DNA of 22,228 nt, taken from JAEUSE01 sp964648985 (GTDB lineage: Bacteria > Patescibacteriota > Doudnabacteria > UBA920). The notes beneath the pieces were generated by a model that made no database searches, had not been told where the DNA came from, and was given only the letters and a program-made list of their open reading frames with translations. A program made the translations under genes and the position numbers. Shown here piece by piece: positions 1 to 7,706 of the stretch. Within the stretch, counting starts at the first letter, position 1. The number at the start of each line of letters is the position of its first letter. Location of the stretch: positions 1 through 22,228 of the forward strand of contig CAZYMS010000021.1 of NCBI GenBank assembly GCA_964648985.1, given 5' to 3'.

Positions 1-58
1 ATTTGTTGCAACTCTCGTCCGCCATAGTTTTAACGACGGCGGAAGCTAGTCGCCCTAT

Positions 59-138
59 AAATGCAGAATGCAGAGTGAAGAATTCAGAATGAAAGATGGT
101 CTTAAATTCTGCATTCATTAAATCTGCATTCTGCATTT
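59..138. repeat. Heptamer-repeat quasi-palindrome upstream of pilM
   Basis: The outer arms 59-74 and 123-138 are perfect 16-base inverted repeats. The left arm reads as consecutive 7-base units from 62 to 96 (TGCAGAA, TGCAGAG, TGAAGAA, TTCAGAA, TGAAAGA), and the right arm carries the complementary TTCTGCA units. Stray ATTCTGCA units continue into the pilM leader near 194-201 and 229-238. Nothing here codes for protein. It belongs to the heptamer-palindrome family seen elsewhere in the window. Confidence 0.85.
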
Positions 139-168
139 GTGGGAGTATTGTAACAACTATATATAACT

Positions 169-198
169 TTGACAAATGGTCCTTCTGTATTGTATTCT
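169..198 (+). promoter_or_regulatory. Putative promoter of the pilMNO operon
   Basis: A perfect TTGACA -35 box lies at 169-174 and TATTCT at 193-198, with an 18-base spacer. The start of transcription would be near 205, about 54 bases before the preferred pilM start. The first three bases of the -35 box (TTG) could be misread as a start codon. A second weaker pair is TTGTGG 137-142 and TATATA 160-165 with a 17-base spacer. Both are sequence matches only. Confidence 0.5.
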
Positions 199-258
199 GC
201 ATGTACTAGTCCAGCCTATTCGGCGCAATTCTGCAGAAACAAATATCAACTTTTTATT

Positions 259-1275
259 GTGTCATTTTTTAAACGGAAACCATCTATATTGGGGGTAGAT
301 ATTGGAACGTCCGATATCAAAATAGTCCAAATTACCCATGACGGAGCCAAACCCTACTTAGATACGTACGGGATTGTTAATCTTTCCTATCAGCTCACTA
401 GTGACGAAGGTGGTGCGGTTGTGGCAAAAGCAGCAGAGGTGCTTAAACAGCTGGTACAGCATGCAGGAGTGACTGCCAAAAGGTGCATGATAAGCTTACC
501 GAACAGTGCGGTGTTTACTTCCATAATAGAAATGCCTTTTCTCTCAGATAAAGAAATGGAAAAGGCTATTCAATTTGAAGCTAAAAAATATGTACCACTT
601 CCTATTTCAGAAGTAATTCTGTCTTGGTCTGTAGTGGGAGAGAATAGTACAGCGAAAACTAAAAGTATTTTGCTCACGGCAGTACCAAAACATTTGCGTG
701 AGAGCTATTTGAAACTTTTTTCCTTAGCTGGTTTAGAGCTTGAGGTTATAGAGATTGAAGCGTTGGCGCTTATACGGGCAATTGTTTTTGACACTGGAAG
801 CAACCATGTTATAATTGACATAGGTGCAAAAGCAACTGGTATAAATTTTATAAAGGAAGGTTTTTTGCAGCTCTCTCGCAGTATCAATGTAGGTGGCGAT
901 ACTATTACAAGCCAAATAGCTGGTGTCCTGAATATAAGTCATGCCAGGGCAGAGCAGTTCAAAAAAGATTTTGGTGTTGCGGGGAGCGGTTTTATACCAG
1001 AGGCTGTACGGCCCGTGCTTGAAACAATAAGAAACGAAACGAAACAATTACTCACTATTTATCGCGCTAAAGGAGTAGAGGTCGGAAAAATAGTGCTCGT
1101 AGGTGGGGGAGCGGGGTTGCCAGGGTTAACAGATTTTTTTGGACAATTAGGTGTTCCCACAGAGCTTGGAAACCCTCTAGCTCGGCTCGATTACCCGCCC
1201 GCAGTGGAGCAAGTGCTAAAACGATACTCTCTTCACTTATCGGTAGCCATAGGTTTGGCACTTAATAGGGAATAA
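259..1275 (+). CDS. pilM: Type IV pilus assembly protein PilM (actin-like ATPase)
   Basis: PilM is a cytoplasmic actin-fold protein that binds the N-terminal tail of PilN and couples the inner-membrane platform to the pilus motors. From the GTG at 259 the product is 338 residues, close to the usual 350. Actin-like nucleotide motifs are visible: phosphate-1 GVDIGTSDIK at residues 12-21, phosphate-2 IIDIGAKATGI at 185-195, and the adenosine loop VLVGGGAGLPGL at about 279-290. The frame is open upstream to a TTG at 169, but that triplet lies in a TTGACA box and the extra 30 residues do not resemble PilM. Families usually begin MSFFxxKP(S)xLGVDIG, which matches the GTG start. No Shine-Dalgarno is evident. 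It is the first gene of a pilM-N-O order, which supports the call. Confidence 0.93.
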   Translation: MSFFKRKPSILGVDIGTSDIKIVQITHDGAKPYLDTYGIVNLSYQLTSDEGGAVVAKAAEVLKQLVQHAGVTAKRCMISLPNSAVFTSIIEMPFLSDKEMEKAIQFEAKKYVPLPISEVILSWSVVGENSTAKTKSILLTAVPKHLRESYLKLFSLAGLELEVIEIEALALIRAIVFDTGSNHVIIDIGAKATGINFIKEGFLQLSRSINVGGDTITSQIAGVLNISHARAEQFKKDFGVAGSGFIPEAVRPVLETIRNETKQLLTIYRAKGVEVGKIVLVGGGAGLPGLTDFFGQLGVPTELGNPLARLDYPPAVEQVLKRYSLHLSVAIGLALNRE

Positions 1276-1305
1276 TTCGCTACTCAATTTCTTTAGATAC
1301 AAAAA

Positions 1306-1902
1306 ATGCCACAAATTAATTTACTCGGTCAGGATAGTAATAGATATGCCACTCCTTGGCTTAAGGGCCCGCTCTATATAGTACGGGTATTTGTGGTATT
1401 GTTTGTCTTGCTTATAGCGTACTGGGGTTATTTGTTTGTTCGTACTCGCGTAGTTACAAGCCAAGTTGCTAGTACCCAAGAGCAGATTATAGCGACTCAG
1501 AAAGAAATACTTGCAAATACCACGAGACGGGAGTTGCTCGTGAGACAAGGACAATTACAGGCAGCGGATGGCTTGGTTGCTGAGCATCAGTATTGGTCAA
1601 AGCTACTTCCAGAGCTTGCTCGGGTAACGCTCCGCACTGCTAGCTACATTTCATTCAGTGCCGACAGTGCTGGTGTTGCCCATTTATCTGTTACCGTTCC
1701 ATCCTACAAGGATTTTGATGAGTTTTTGCAAGTCTTTGATTTAAAAGGGTTTAATGATCATTTTTCTCAAATTACGGTATCGTCAGTAGGTAAGTATCAA
1801 CAGGGGGATGCGCAGCTTGTACGATTTGAGGTTGCACTTCACTATGACAAGGCTTTCTTGAAGAACTCCACCACCACGCAAACTAATTCCGTTTCTCAAT
1901 AA
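1306..1902 (+). CDS. pilN: Type IV pilus assembly protein PilN
   Basis: PilN is a bitopic inner-membrane protein whose short cytoplasmic N-terminus inserts into PilM and whose periplasmic or extracellular domain dimerises with PilO. The product is 198 residues. It opens with PQINLLGQD, matching the conserved INLLP-type PilM-binding motif except that the proline is glycine. One membrane segment lies at about residues 24-46, followed by a polar helical stretch at 50-75 rich in Q, E and T, and then an alpha/beta domain. It starts 30 bases after pilM with no clear Shine-Dalgarno, and pilO follows 5 bases after its stop, so the genes are surely co-transcribed. Length and position fit PilN well. 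Confidence 0.9.
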   Translation: MPQINLLGQDSNRYATPWLKGPLYIVRVFVVLFVLLIAYWGYLFVRTRVVTSQVASTQEQIIATQKEILANTTRRELLVRQGQLQAADGLVAEHQYWSKLLPELARVTLRTASYISFSADSAGVAHLSVTVPSYKDFDEFLQVFDLKGFNDHFSQITVSSVGKYQQGDAQLVRFEVALHYDKAFLKNSTTTQTNSVSQ

Positions 1903-1907
1903 AAGGT

Positions 1908-2558
1908 ATGGATATACGCGTAACAAATCAGCCAATTCCGGCAACAAATAGTAAATCGTCATTCAGCGGTTCTGTATTTGAGATCATTTTTCTCATAATT
2001 ATTATTGTTATTGGTTATTTTTACTTGGTTTCTCCCAAGCAGAGCGCATATAACGATATTAGCGACCAGCTTACGAGTCTAAAGAAAAAACAGGATACAC
2101 TGAAAACTCAGAAAGAGGCTTTTGATAAATTAGTACAAGAGTTGGAGGCACAGCCTGAGGCAGTGGCCCAGCTCGATAGCACTCTTCCTTTAGACAATAA
2201 GCCAAGTAGGTTGTACGTATTGCTCGAAAATCTCATCCAAGGTGCAGGGCTTACTACCGGTACTGTTTCGGTGGACTCCGATGCGCAGGCAGTAGTTGCA
2301 GGTGCTAAAACTGCCACTGACCAAGCATTTGCAACTGATCATAAAATAAAGCCTACTACCATTTCCGTAAGTGCTTCAGGTACGGTTGATCAATTAACAG
2401 GATTTTTGACCCGTCTAGAGACAAGTACTCGCCTGCTTGAAGTGAATAGCCTGGATATAAGTCAGGGCCGCGGAGATCAGCTTATATTTAAAGTAGGGTT
2501 AAAGGCATATTCCTATAGCCCAGACTCAGCTGCTTCTAACGCTACCGTATCTAAATAA
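1908..2558 (+). CDS. pilO: Type IV pilus assembly protein PilO
   Basis: PilO partners PilN in the inner-membrane alignment complex. The 216-residue product has a short cytoplasmic tail, one strongly hydrophobic membrane helix at about residues 23-42, a charged coiled-coil-like segment at 45-82 (LTSLKKKQDTLKTQKEAF), and a C-terminal ferredoxin-like region. This is the classic PilO layout. An alanine-rich stretch near residues 123-135 may be a linker. It lies 5 bases after pilN and 13 bases before the next gene. Sequence similarity among PilO proteins is low, so the call rests on topology plus gene order. Confidence 0.87.
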   Translation: MDIRVTNQPIPATNSKSSFSGSVFEIIFLIIIIVIGYFYLVSPKQSAYNDISDQLTSLKKKQDTLKTQKEAFDKLVQELEAQPEAVAQLDSTLPLDNKPSRLYVLLENLIQGAGLTTGTVSVDSDAQAVVAGAKTATDQAFATDHKIKPTTISVSASGTVDQLTGFLTRLETSTRLLEVNSLDISQGRGDQLIFKVGLKAYSYSPDSAASNATVSK

Positions 2559-2571
2559 GAACTATAGACCC

Positions 2572-2889
2572 ATGGGAAATAGCAAAAACACAATTCTAAT
2601 TTTAGTAGTAGTGGGATTATTCATTGCCTCTGGAGTGGTTTTGTACCGCGGTTTTTCAGGCGGCAGCTCAGCCGGATCTGGTATTGCGGACATTGCCGGT
2701 GCTCAAAAGGAAATAGTAAACCTACTACCGTATGGTACTAATCTTGATTTTTCTAAAGTAAAAGCCCGGGCGCTTTCTACTACTCCTTTTGTGTACGAAA
2801 CAGTTGACCAGAACAATATTGGTGTAGATATACATTCACTTATAACTCCTGCCTTGGATGCTAACAGTCAACAGCAAGGTCGCAAATAA
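2572..2889 (+). CDS. Small single-pass membrane protein in the PilP position
   Basis: The product is 105 residues with a very short cytoplasmic tail, one membrane helix at about residues 7-25, a flexible Gly/Ser linker at 29-37, and a soluble tail of about 65 residues ending in a Gln-rich stretch. It occupies the slot where pilP sits in pilMNOP operons. I see no lipobox cysteine and no recognisable PilP domain, and PilP normally binds a PilQ secretin, which is absent here. It may be a replacement platform subunit specific to organisms with one membrane. Co-transcription with pilO is likely (13-base gap). It is annotated as a pilus-associated hypothetical protein. Confidence 0.7.
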   Translation: MGNSKNTILILVVVGLFIASGVVLYRGFSGGSSAGSGIADIAGAQKEIVNLLPYGTNLDFSKVKARALSTTPFVYETVDQNNIGVDIHSLITPALDANSQQQGRK

Positions 2890-2947
2890 AATCTGTTTCG
2901 CTCGCAACGGATATCTCCAGTACTTAATTTAAAAGCTCCGGCAGATT

Positions 2948-4702
2948 ATGACTGAGATCGTAACGTCTGCCCCTACGGCAGCAAATACATTTGAAAATTT
3001 CCTCAAGGAACACGGGCTTATTGGTGAGCCCGTGTTCGACCGTTTGCAGGGGGAAATTAAAAGCAAGGGCGCTGCGTTCGATATTGATTCGTGGCTTGTT
3101 TCCCAAAAGATTATGGATGAGGAGGCGGTTACCCAAGCTCGCGCGACTTTTTTCAACTTACCGTACATAGATTTACGCAATGGGTCCATACCGTCGGAGG
3201 CGGCCAACTTCATACCAAAGGAGTCTATTACCTTCTACAACCTTGCTCCTTTTGAGTTTAAAGATAATGTACTGAAAGTAGGAGTGACTGACCCTACTAA
3301 CTTGCAAGCACTGCAGGCCCTGGAGTTCGTTGGGCAAAAGCAAGGGGTCCAAGTGCAAATATATCTGGCGTCCCGTTCCTCTATAGATGTTATGGTTGGT
3401 CGTAGTAAAAACCTTACCAGTGTAGTTGGACAGGCTCTTGAAGACTTCCAGGTTCAGCGGGACAAAGAAACAGCTCCTAAGGTACAGGCACAAGTACAGA
3501 GCAATATAGAAGGCGCTCCTATTGTCCGTATTGTAGATGTTATTCTCTCGAATGCCATAGAGGCAAACGCATCAGATATACATATTGAACCTTCAGATAC
3601 CGATGTTCGTGTCCGTTATCGTATTGATGGTATTTTACACACGTCCCTTATGCTGCCTAAGCATGTACACCCAGCTATTATCTCTCGTTTAAAGATATTA
3701 TCGAATCTTAAAATAGATGAGTCTCGGCTTCCGCAAGATGGACGCTTCCATGTTGACGTAGGCGGTAAGTCAGTGGATTTGCGTGTTTCCATACTTCCTC
3801 TTATATATGGTGAGAAGGTGGTTATGCGTATACTTGATAAGTCTGGCAAAGTACCAACTCTCGAAGATTTGGGTATTCGAGGTAAGACACTAGAATGGGT
3901 TTTGGAAAATATAAAGAAAACCCATGGTATTTTTCTTATTACTGGTCCGACTGGAAGTGGTAAGTCTACTACTTTGTACTCAATTCTATCCATGATAAAT
4001 ACTATGTCTGTAAACATAGTAACTTTGGAAGATCCGGTTGAGTATTTTATTGAGGGTATAAACCAAAGCCAAATTAATTCAGAGATTGGACTTACATTTG
4101 CGGCAGGACTCCGTAGTATTCTCCGTCAAGATCCGAACGTCATTATGGTTGGTGAGGTTCGCGATAAAGAAACAGCCGAGCTTGCGGTACACGCTGCGCT
4201 TACTGGGCACTTGGTATTTTCAACATTGCATACGAACAACGCTATTGGCGCCATGCCGCGCTTAATGGATATGGAGATTGAACCGTTCCTTTTAACTGCA
4301 TCGGTGAACTTGGTCGTTGCTCAGCGTTTAGTGAGAAAGATATGCCAAAATTGTAGAAAAGAACAACCAGTACCAGAGTCGGTTGCTACTCAACTTAAGT
4401 CGGAACTCGTGGGAGTGCCCGATGTCTACTATGAGAGTATAGAAAAAGGGAAAATCCGGTTTTACAAAGGAGAAGGTTGTGAAAAGTGTGAGCGTACTGG
4501 GTACCGAGGACGTCTTGGTATATATGAAGCACTAGCTATTATTCCCGAAATTCAAGATCTCCTTTTGGCGAAGGCGCCAAGTGGACAAATTTTAGAAGTG
4601 GCCAATAAGCAAGGCATGATTACTATGCGCCAAGACGGTATTATTAAAGTGTTACGCGGCGAAACTACTCTTGAAGAAGTTGTTCGCGTTACAAAGGAGT
4701 AA
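2948..4702 (+). CDS. pilB: Type IV pilus extension ATPase PilB
   Basis: PilB is the hexameric cytoplasmic motor that adds pilins to the fibre base. The product is 584 residues. An N-terminal MshEN/GspE-N-like region spans about 15-155. The secretion-ATPase core begins at ASDIHIEP (208-215). Walker A GPTGSGKST is at 333-341, the Asp box LEDPVEY at 360-366, Walker B VIMVGEVRD at 398-406 and the His box VFSTLHTNNA at 423-432. A zinc-binding tetracysteine is present as CQNC at 466-469 and CEKC at 511-514, typical of PilB/GspE and absent from PilT. It starts 58 bases after the small PilP-position gene, without a clear Shine-Dalgarno. Everything needed for catalysis is intact. Confidence 0.97.
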   Translation: MTEIVTSAPTAANTFENFLKEHGLIGEPVFDRLQGEIKSKGAAFDIDSWLVSQKIMDEEAVTQARATFFNLPYIDLRNGSIPSEAANFIPKESITFYNLAPFEFKDNVLKVGVTDPTNLQALQALEFVGQKQGVQVQIYLASRSSIDVMVGRSKNLTSVVGQALEDFQVQRDKETAPKVQAQVQSNIEGAPIVRIVDVILSNAIEANASDIHIEPSDTDVRVRYRIDGILHTSLMLPKHVHPAIISRLKILSNLKIDESRLPQDGRFHVDVGGKSVDLRVSILPLIYGEKVVMRILDKSGKVPTLEDLGIRGKTLEWVLENIKKTHGIFLITGPTGSGKSTTLYSILSMINTMSVNIVTLEDPVEYFIEGINQSQINSEIGLTFAAGLRSILRQDPNVIMVGEVRDKETAELAVHAALTGHLVFSTLHTNNAIGAMPRLMDMEIEPFLLTASVNLVVAQRLVRKICQNCRKEQPVPESVATQLKSELVGVPDVYYESIEKGKIRFYKGEGCEKCERTGYRGRLGIYEALAIIPEIQDLLLAKAPSGQILEVANKQGMITMRQDGIIKVLRGETTLEEVVRVTKE

Positions 4703-4707
4703 CATAT

Positions 4708-5079
4708 ATGCCCCAGTCCAAGAAGGCTGTTGTACTCCACGAAACACACTATCCTAGGCAACTACTCTATACGCGTGCGTTGGAGAATAACGGTATTGCG
4801 GTTGCGCCTTCCCGCGCAGTCCATGAAATGAAAGAGCTGCTAAGTAATTCTCATTATTTGCTTGTCATAATTTCAGTTCCTGACGAGTCAGGGCTGCGCC
4901 AGCGATTTTTAGAAGGGCTGCGCGGTTTAGTCACAACTGCCCCGCTCATTGTCCTAGATAGCGAACCTTTCCACTCGGAAGATTTTGACTTATTGCCAGT
5001 ACGAGCTCATTTTTGGCGGAGCGCAGTACATTTGCCAGAGGTTATTTCGCATATAGTCGACATACTGCATGAGAGATAG
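4708..5079 (+). CDS. Degenerate receiver-like (pseudo-CheY) protein
   Basis: The 123-residue product has the alternating hydrophobic-strand and helix pattern of a response-regulator receiver domain and almost exactly its length: strand KKAVVL at 5-10, LLVIIS at 51-56, PLIVLD at 79-84, and a closing helix. The phosphorylation signature is missing. The acidic pair after strand 1 reads HETHY, the acceptor Asp at the end of strand 3 is Ser56 (IISVPDESG), the Thr/Ser after strand 4 is Asp84, and the Lys of strand 5 is probably Arg104. If a receiver, it would act without phosphorylation, perhaps as a PilB or PilT partner. It follows pilB by 5 bases with a good AAAGGAG ribosome site at 4693-4699. 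The family assignment is inferred from pattern only. Confidence 0.6.
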   Translation: MPQSKKAVVLHETHYPRQLLYTRALENNGIAVAPSRAVHEMKELLSNSHYLLVIISVPDESGLRQRFLEGLRGLVTTAPLIVLDSEPFHSEDFDLLPVRAHFWRSAVHLPEVISHIVDILHER

Positions 5080-5112
5080 GTCTCGTCTTGAGGTGTCACC
5101 TGTTCCTCATCT

Positions 5113-5141
5113 TTGCAGCTCCTGTGTAAACTTGCTACAAT
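5113..5141 (+). promoter_or_regulatory. Putative promoter of pilT-pilC
   Basis: TTGCAG at 5113-5118 and TACAAT at 5136-5141 are separated by 17 bases. This places a transcription start near 5148, which is downstream of the alternative TTG at 5174 minus a plausible leader and about 77 bases before the preferred pilT ATG at 5225. It would let the retraction motor and platform protein be expressed separately from pilM-pilB. Confidence 0.55.
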
Positions 5142-5224
5142 TAACATAGATATCTATTCGCTTCAATAAAGTCTTGTGCCTGGCTTTTGACGAAGTATTA
5201 CTATTTGAAACACAAATTTATTTT

Positions 5225-6295
5225 ATGTATAAAGCAAGCGAACTTGAGCTAAATAAGATGTTGTCGCTCGTAGTTGAGCGGAATGCCTCGGACCTTCACT
5301 TAAAAGTAGGGGAGCCTCCTATTATTCGTGTAGACAGTCAACTTATTCGGTTGGACAGCTATCAAGTTCTCTCAGAAGAAGCTGTGGTTGATATTGCTAA
5401 CTTAATGATGAACGATGTCCAACGCGCTGTGTTTAAAACTCAGCAGGACGTAGATTTGTCTTATTCTTTTAAAGACAATGTTCGTTTTCGCGTCAACGTA
5501 TACACCGAACAAGGTAATATGGGTATTGCACTTCGAACTATTCCAAATCGCATCCATGCCTTGGAAGAGCTTGGTCTGCCCCCGATACTTAGGAGCTTTA
5601 CGGAAAAACGACAGGGTTTGGTCTTATTTACGGGTCCCGTTGGACATGGCAAGTCCACTGCTATGGCCGCGTTGGTAAACGAAATAAACCAGAAGCGTTC
5701 CGAACACATACTCACTATTGAAGATCCAATCGAGTTTGTAATAAACCCGGCGGCCTCAGTCGTAACTCAGCGTGAAATTTCTGTTGATACCCCGAATTTT
5801 GCGCAGGCTCTACGCGCAGCTTTGCGCGAAGATATTAATGTCCTCCTTGTAGGGGAAATGCGCGACTTAGAATCTATTAGTTCTGCGCTGACGCTTGCAG
5901 AAACCGGGCATTTAATATTTGCCACGCTGCACACGAACGACGCTGCTCAGACTGTAGATCGTATTATAGACGTATTCCCTGCAGTGCAGCAGGGACAAAT
6001 ACGCGCCCAGCTTGCTAGCGTACTGCTTGGTATTGTTTCTTTACGCTTATTACCGAAAATTGGCGGTGGCCGTGTCCCTGCCTATGAGATTCTCATGGCC
6101 AATCACGCTGTGCGGAATGTTATTCGAGATAACAAAACCTACGAAATTAACAATATCATTCATACTAACTTAGAGTCCGGCATGGTTCCCATGGACAAAG
6201 TCTTGGCGTTGTTAGTCAAGCAGGGTGTTGTTGAGCTTGAAGTGGCCCAGGCACACGTGAATGACAGCGACTATTTCCTCTCACTTATAAGATAG
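5225..6295 (+). CDS. pilT: Type IV pilus retraction ATPase PilT
   Basis: PilT is the hexameric motor that depolymerises the pilus. From the ATG at 5225 the product is 356 residues, the normal PilT length, and begins MYKASELELNKMLSLVVERNASDLHL as the family does; an in-frame TTG at 5174 adds 17 unconvincing residues. Walker A is GPVGHGKST at 137-145, with Val and His replacing the usual Thr and Ser but Lys and Ser kept. The Asp box IEDPIEF is at 165-171, Walker B VLLVGEMRD at 206-214, and the His box IFATLHTNDA at 231-240. The retraction motif region VRNVIRDNKTYEINNII (296-312) matches the AIRNLIRE element. There are no zinc cysteines, as expected. A heptamer palindrome follows the stop directly. 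Confidence 0.96.
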   Translation: MYKASELELNKMLSLVVERNASDLHLKVGEPPIIRVDSQLIRLDSYQVLSEEAVVDIANLMMNDVQRAVFKTQQDVDLSYSFKDNVRFRVNVYTEQGNMGIALRTIPNRIHALEELGLPPILRSFTEKRQGLVLFTGPVGHGKSTAMAALVNEINQKRSEHILTIEDPIEFVINPAASVVTQREISVDTPNFAQALRAALREDINVLLVGEMRDLESISSALTLAETGHLIFATLHTNDAAQTVDRIIDVFPAVQQGQIRAQLASVLLGIVSLRLLPKIGGGRVPAYEILMANHAVRNVIRDNKTYEINNIIHTNLESGMVPMDKVLALLVKQGVVELEVAQAHVNDSDYFLSLIR

Positions 6296-6365
6296 ACGTG
6301 AGAAATGAGAAGTGAGGCGTGAGAACTTTCTTATGCTCACGACTCACGACTCATTGCTCATTTCT
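6294..6365. repeat. Heptamer-repeat quasi-palindrome between pilT and pilC
   Basis: The left arm (6294-6326) reads as units of the type GTGAGAA, ATGAGAA, GTGAGGC, GTGAGAA, and the right arm (6335-6365) as GCTCAC, GACTCAC, GACTCAT, TGCTCAT. Reverse-complementing the right arm gives units matching the left arm, with one unit more. It starts on the pilT stop codon and ends 8 bases before the pilC ATG, filling the whole gap. It has no T-run and so is not an ordinary terminator. Confidence 0.85.
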
Positions 6366-6373
6366 AATGCGTT

Positions 6374-7579
6374 ATGAAGTTCAATTATCAAGCAAGAAAT
6401 AAAGACGGGGCAGTAAAGCAGGGAAGTGTGGTTGCTGCTGACCAACAAAAAGCTGAGAGTCTATTAACAGAGAACGGACTCGTTATTATTAGCTTAGAAC
6501 CCCAGGCAGAAAGTATACTTGATCGGATTAATCCGTTCGATAAATTTATTAGTGGTAAAGAGATAGTTCTTTTTTCCCGGCAACTTGCGACACTTATTGG
6601 TGCTCGTGTGCCGCTCCTTCAGTCGTTACGTATTTTGGAGTCTCAAATAACGAGTAAGCGTTTGGCTGCGGTCACCCAGGATCTTATTGCCTCTATTGAA
6701 AATGGTGAAAGTTTGTCTCTTGCTCTTTCTAAGCATCCAACCGTGTTCGGGAACGTGTATGTAAGCCTAGTTAAGTCTGGTGAAGTTTCGGGAACCTTGA
6801 ATAGATCTCTTAACTACCTTGCGGATCAGCTTGAAAAAGACTATGCACTAAAGTCTAAGGTCAGGTCTGCAATGACATACCCAATCTTTATAGTTGGTAC
6901 GTTGCTTCTCGTGGCGTTGCTTATGTTCAAGTTTGTATTGCCGAATTTGACCGCAGTGCTTCTTGAGCAGGGAGGAGAGCTTCCTACGGTGTCGAAAATA
7001 CTTATTGCCATTACCAAGTTTATTAACGTCTATTGGTGGCTGCTTATCGTGGGTCTTGGGGGGCTCTTTGTGCTCGCGCGTTTCTATGTTGCAACTCCGA
7101 ATGGTCGTTATACGTGGGACAGGTTCAAAATTACTATACCCGTTATTAGTGGAATTTTTCAGCGTATTTATTTAGCTCGTTTTGCTCGAAACCTTTCTAC
7201 CTTAGTTGCTGGCGGTATCCCTATTATTCAAGCTTTACAAATTATTGCTCAAATTATTAATAATGTTATTTATCGCGATATCATATTAAAGGCGTCTGAG
7301 CAACTCGCAAATGGCCGAAGTATTAGTGACTCGCTCCAGGGTAATCCTGAATTCCCGCCCATTGTGACTCAAATGGTACGCGTAGGGGAAGAGACTGCGC
7401 AGCTCGATGATATATTGGGCAAGTTGGCTTCTTTTTATGAAAAAGAAGTAGACGACCGGGTGGCTATTCTTACTACATTACTCGAACCTTTTATTATGAT
7501 TATTTTAGGTGTGGGAGTCGGCGCGCTTATTGCTGGTGTATTGTTGCCAATCTATAATCTCGCAAGCACTATAGGATAG
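6374..7579 (+). CDS. pilC: Type IV pilus platform protein PilC
   Basis: PilC is the polytopic inner-membrane platform that passes pilins between membrane and fibre under the action of PilB and PilT. The product is 401 residues, standard for the family. Two T2SSF repeats are visible at about 63-186 and 266-388, each with the pattern FSRQLATLIGARVPLLQSL or FARNLSTLVAGGIPIIQAL and a conserved GE (GEVSG; GEETAQLD). Membrane helices lie at about 167-190, 217-238 and 368-393. The N-terminal KFNYQARNKDGAVKQGSV is typical. The ATG has no Shine-Dalgarno, and its leader is the 6294-6365 palindrome, which could influence its translation relative to pilT. The gene is closed by the terminator at 7624-7644. 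Confidence 0.97.
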   Translation: MKFNYQARNKDGAVKQGSVVAADQQKAESLLTENGLVIISLEPQAESILDRINPFDKFISGKEIVLFSRQLATLIGARVPLLQSLRILESQITSKRLAAVTQDLIASIENGESLSLALSKHPTVFGNVYVSLVKSGEVSGTLNRSLNYLADQLEKDYALKSKVRSAMTYPIFIVGTLLLVALLMFKFVLPNLTAVLLEQGGELPTVSKILIAITKFINVYWWLLIVGLGGLFVLARFYVATPNGRYTWDRFKITIPVISGIFQRIYLARFARNLSTLVAGGIPIIQALQIIAQIINNVIYRDIILKASEQLANGRSISDSLQGNPEFPPIVTQMVRVGEETAQLDDILGKLASFYEKEVDDRVAILTTLLEPFIMIILGVGVGALIAGVLLPIYNLASTIG

Positions 7580-7589
7580 AACGCATTTT

Positions 7590-7671
7590 AACAGATAATC
7601 ATATAATCATATAAACATAGAGAAGCACCCGTAAGGGTGTTTTTGCTTAAATGTTTATATGATTATCTGTT
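7590..7671. repeat. Inverted octamer repeat wrapped around a terminator
   Basis: The left arm 7590-7618 (29 bases) and right arm 7651-7671 (21 bases) are perfect complements except that the left arm has one extra 8-base unit of the ATAATCAT type. A terminator hairpin sits in the loop between them. The one-unit length difference is what slippage within a tandem repeat would give. Confidence 0.85.
7624..7644 (+). terminator. Intrinsic terminator after pilC
   Basis: The hairpin GCACCC-GTAA-GGGTGT is followed directly by a run of T (7640-7644). It lies in the loop of the larger inverted repeat 7590-7671. It would end the pilM-pilC transcription unit before the separately promoted major pilin. 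Confidence 0.8.
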
Positions 7672-7706
7672 TAAATCAATCGCGACGGCGGTGTGTATAA
7701 GATTTC

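Noticed and set aside
169..258. N-terminal extension of pilM from a TTG at 169
   Set aside because: The TTG is part of a TTGACA promoter box, and the 30 extra residues do not look like PilM, whereas the GTG at 259 gives a typical family start.
733..1047. Minus-strand open frame of 104 residues inside pilM
   Set aside because: It lies wholly opposite a well-supported gene and has no family features.
3616..4017. Minus-strand open frame of 133 residues inside pilB
   Set aside because: It is a shadow of the highly conserved ATPase core; the composition is that of reversed coding sequence.
59..7671. Insertion sequences or integrase attachment sites
   Set aside because: No transposase or integrase gene is present, and the repeats differ in sequence from place to place without target duplications.
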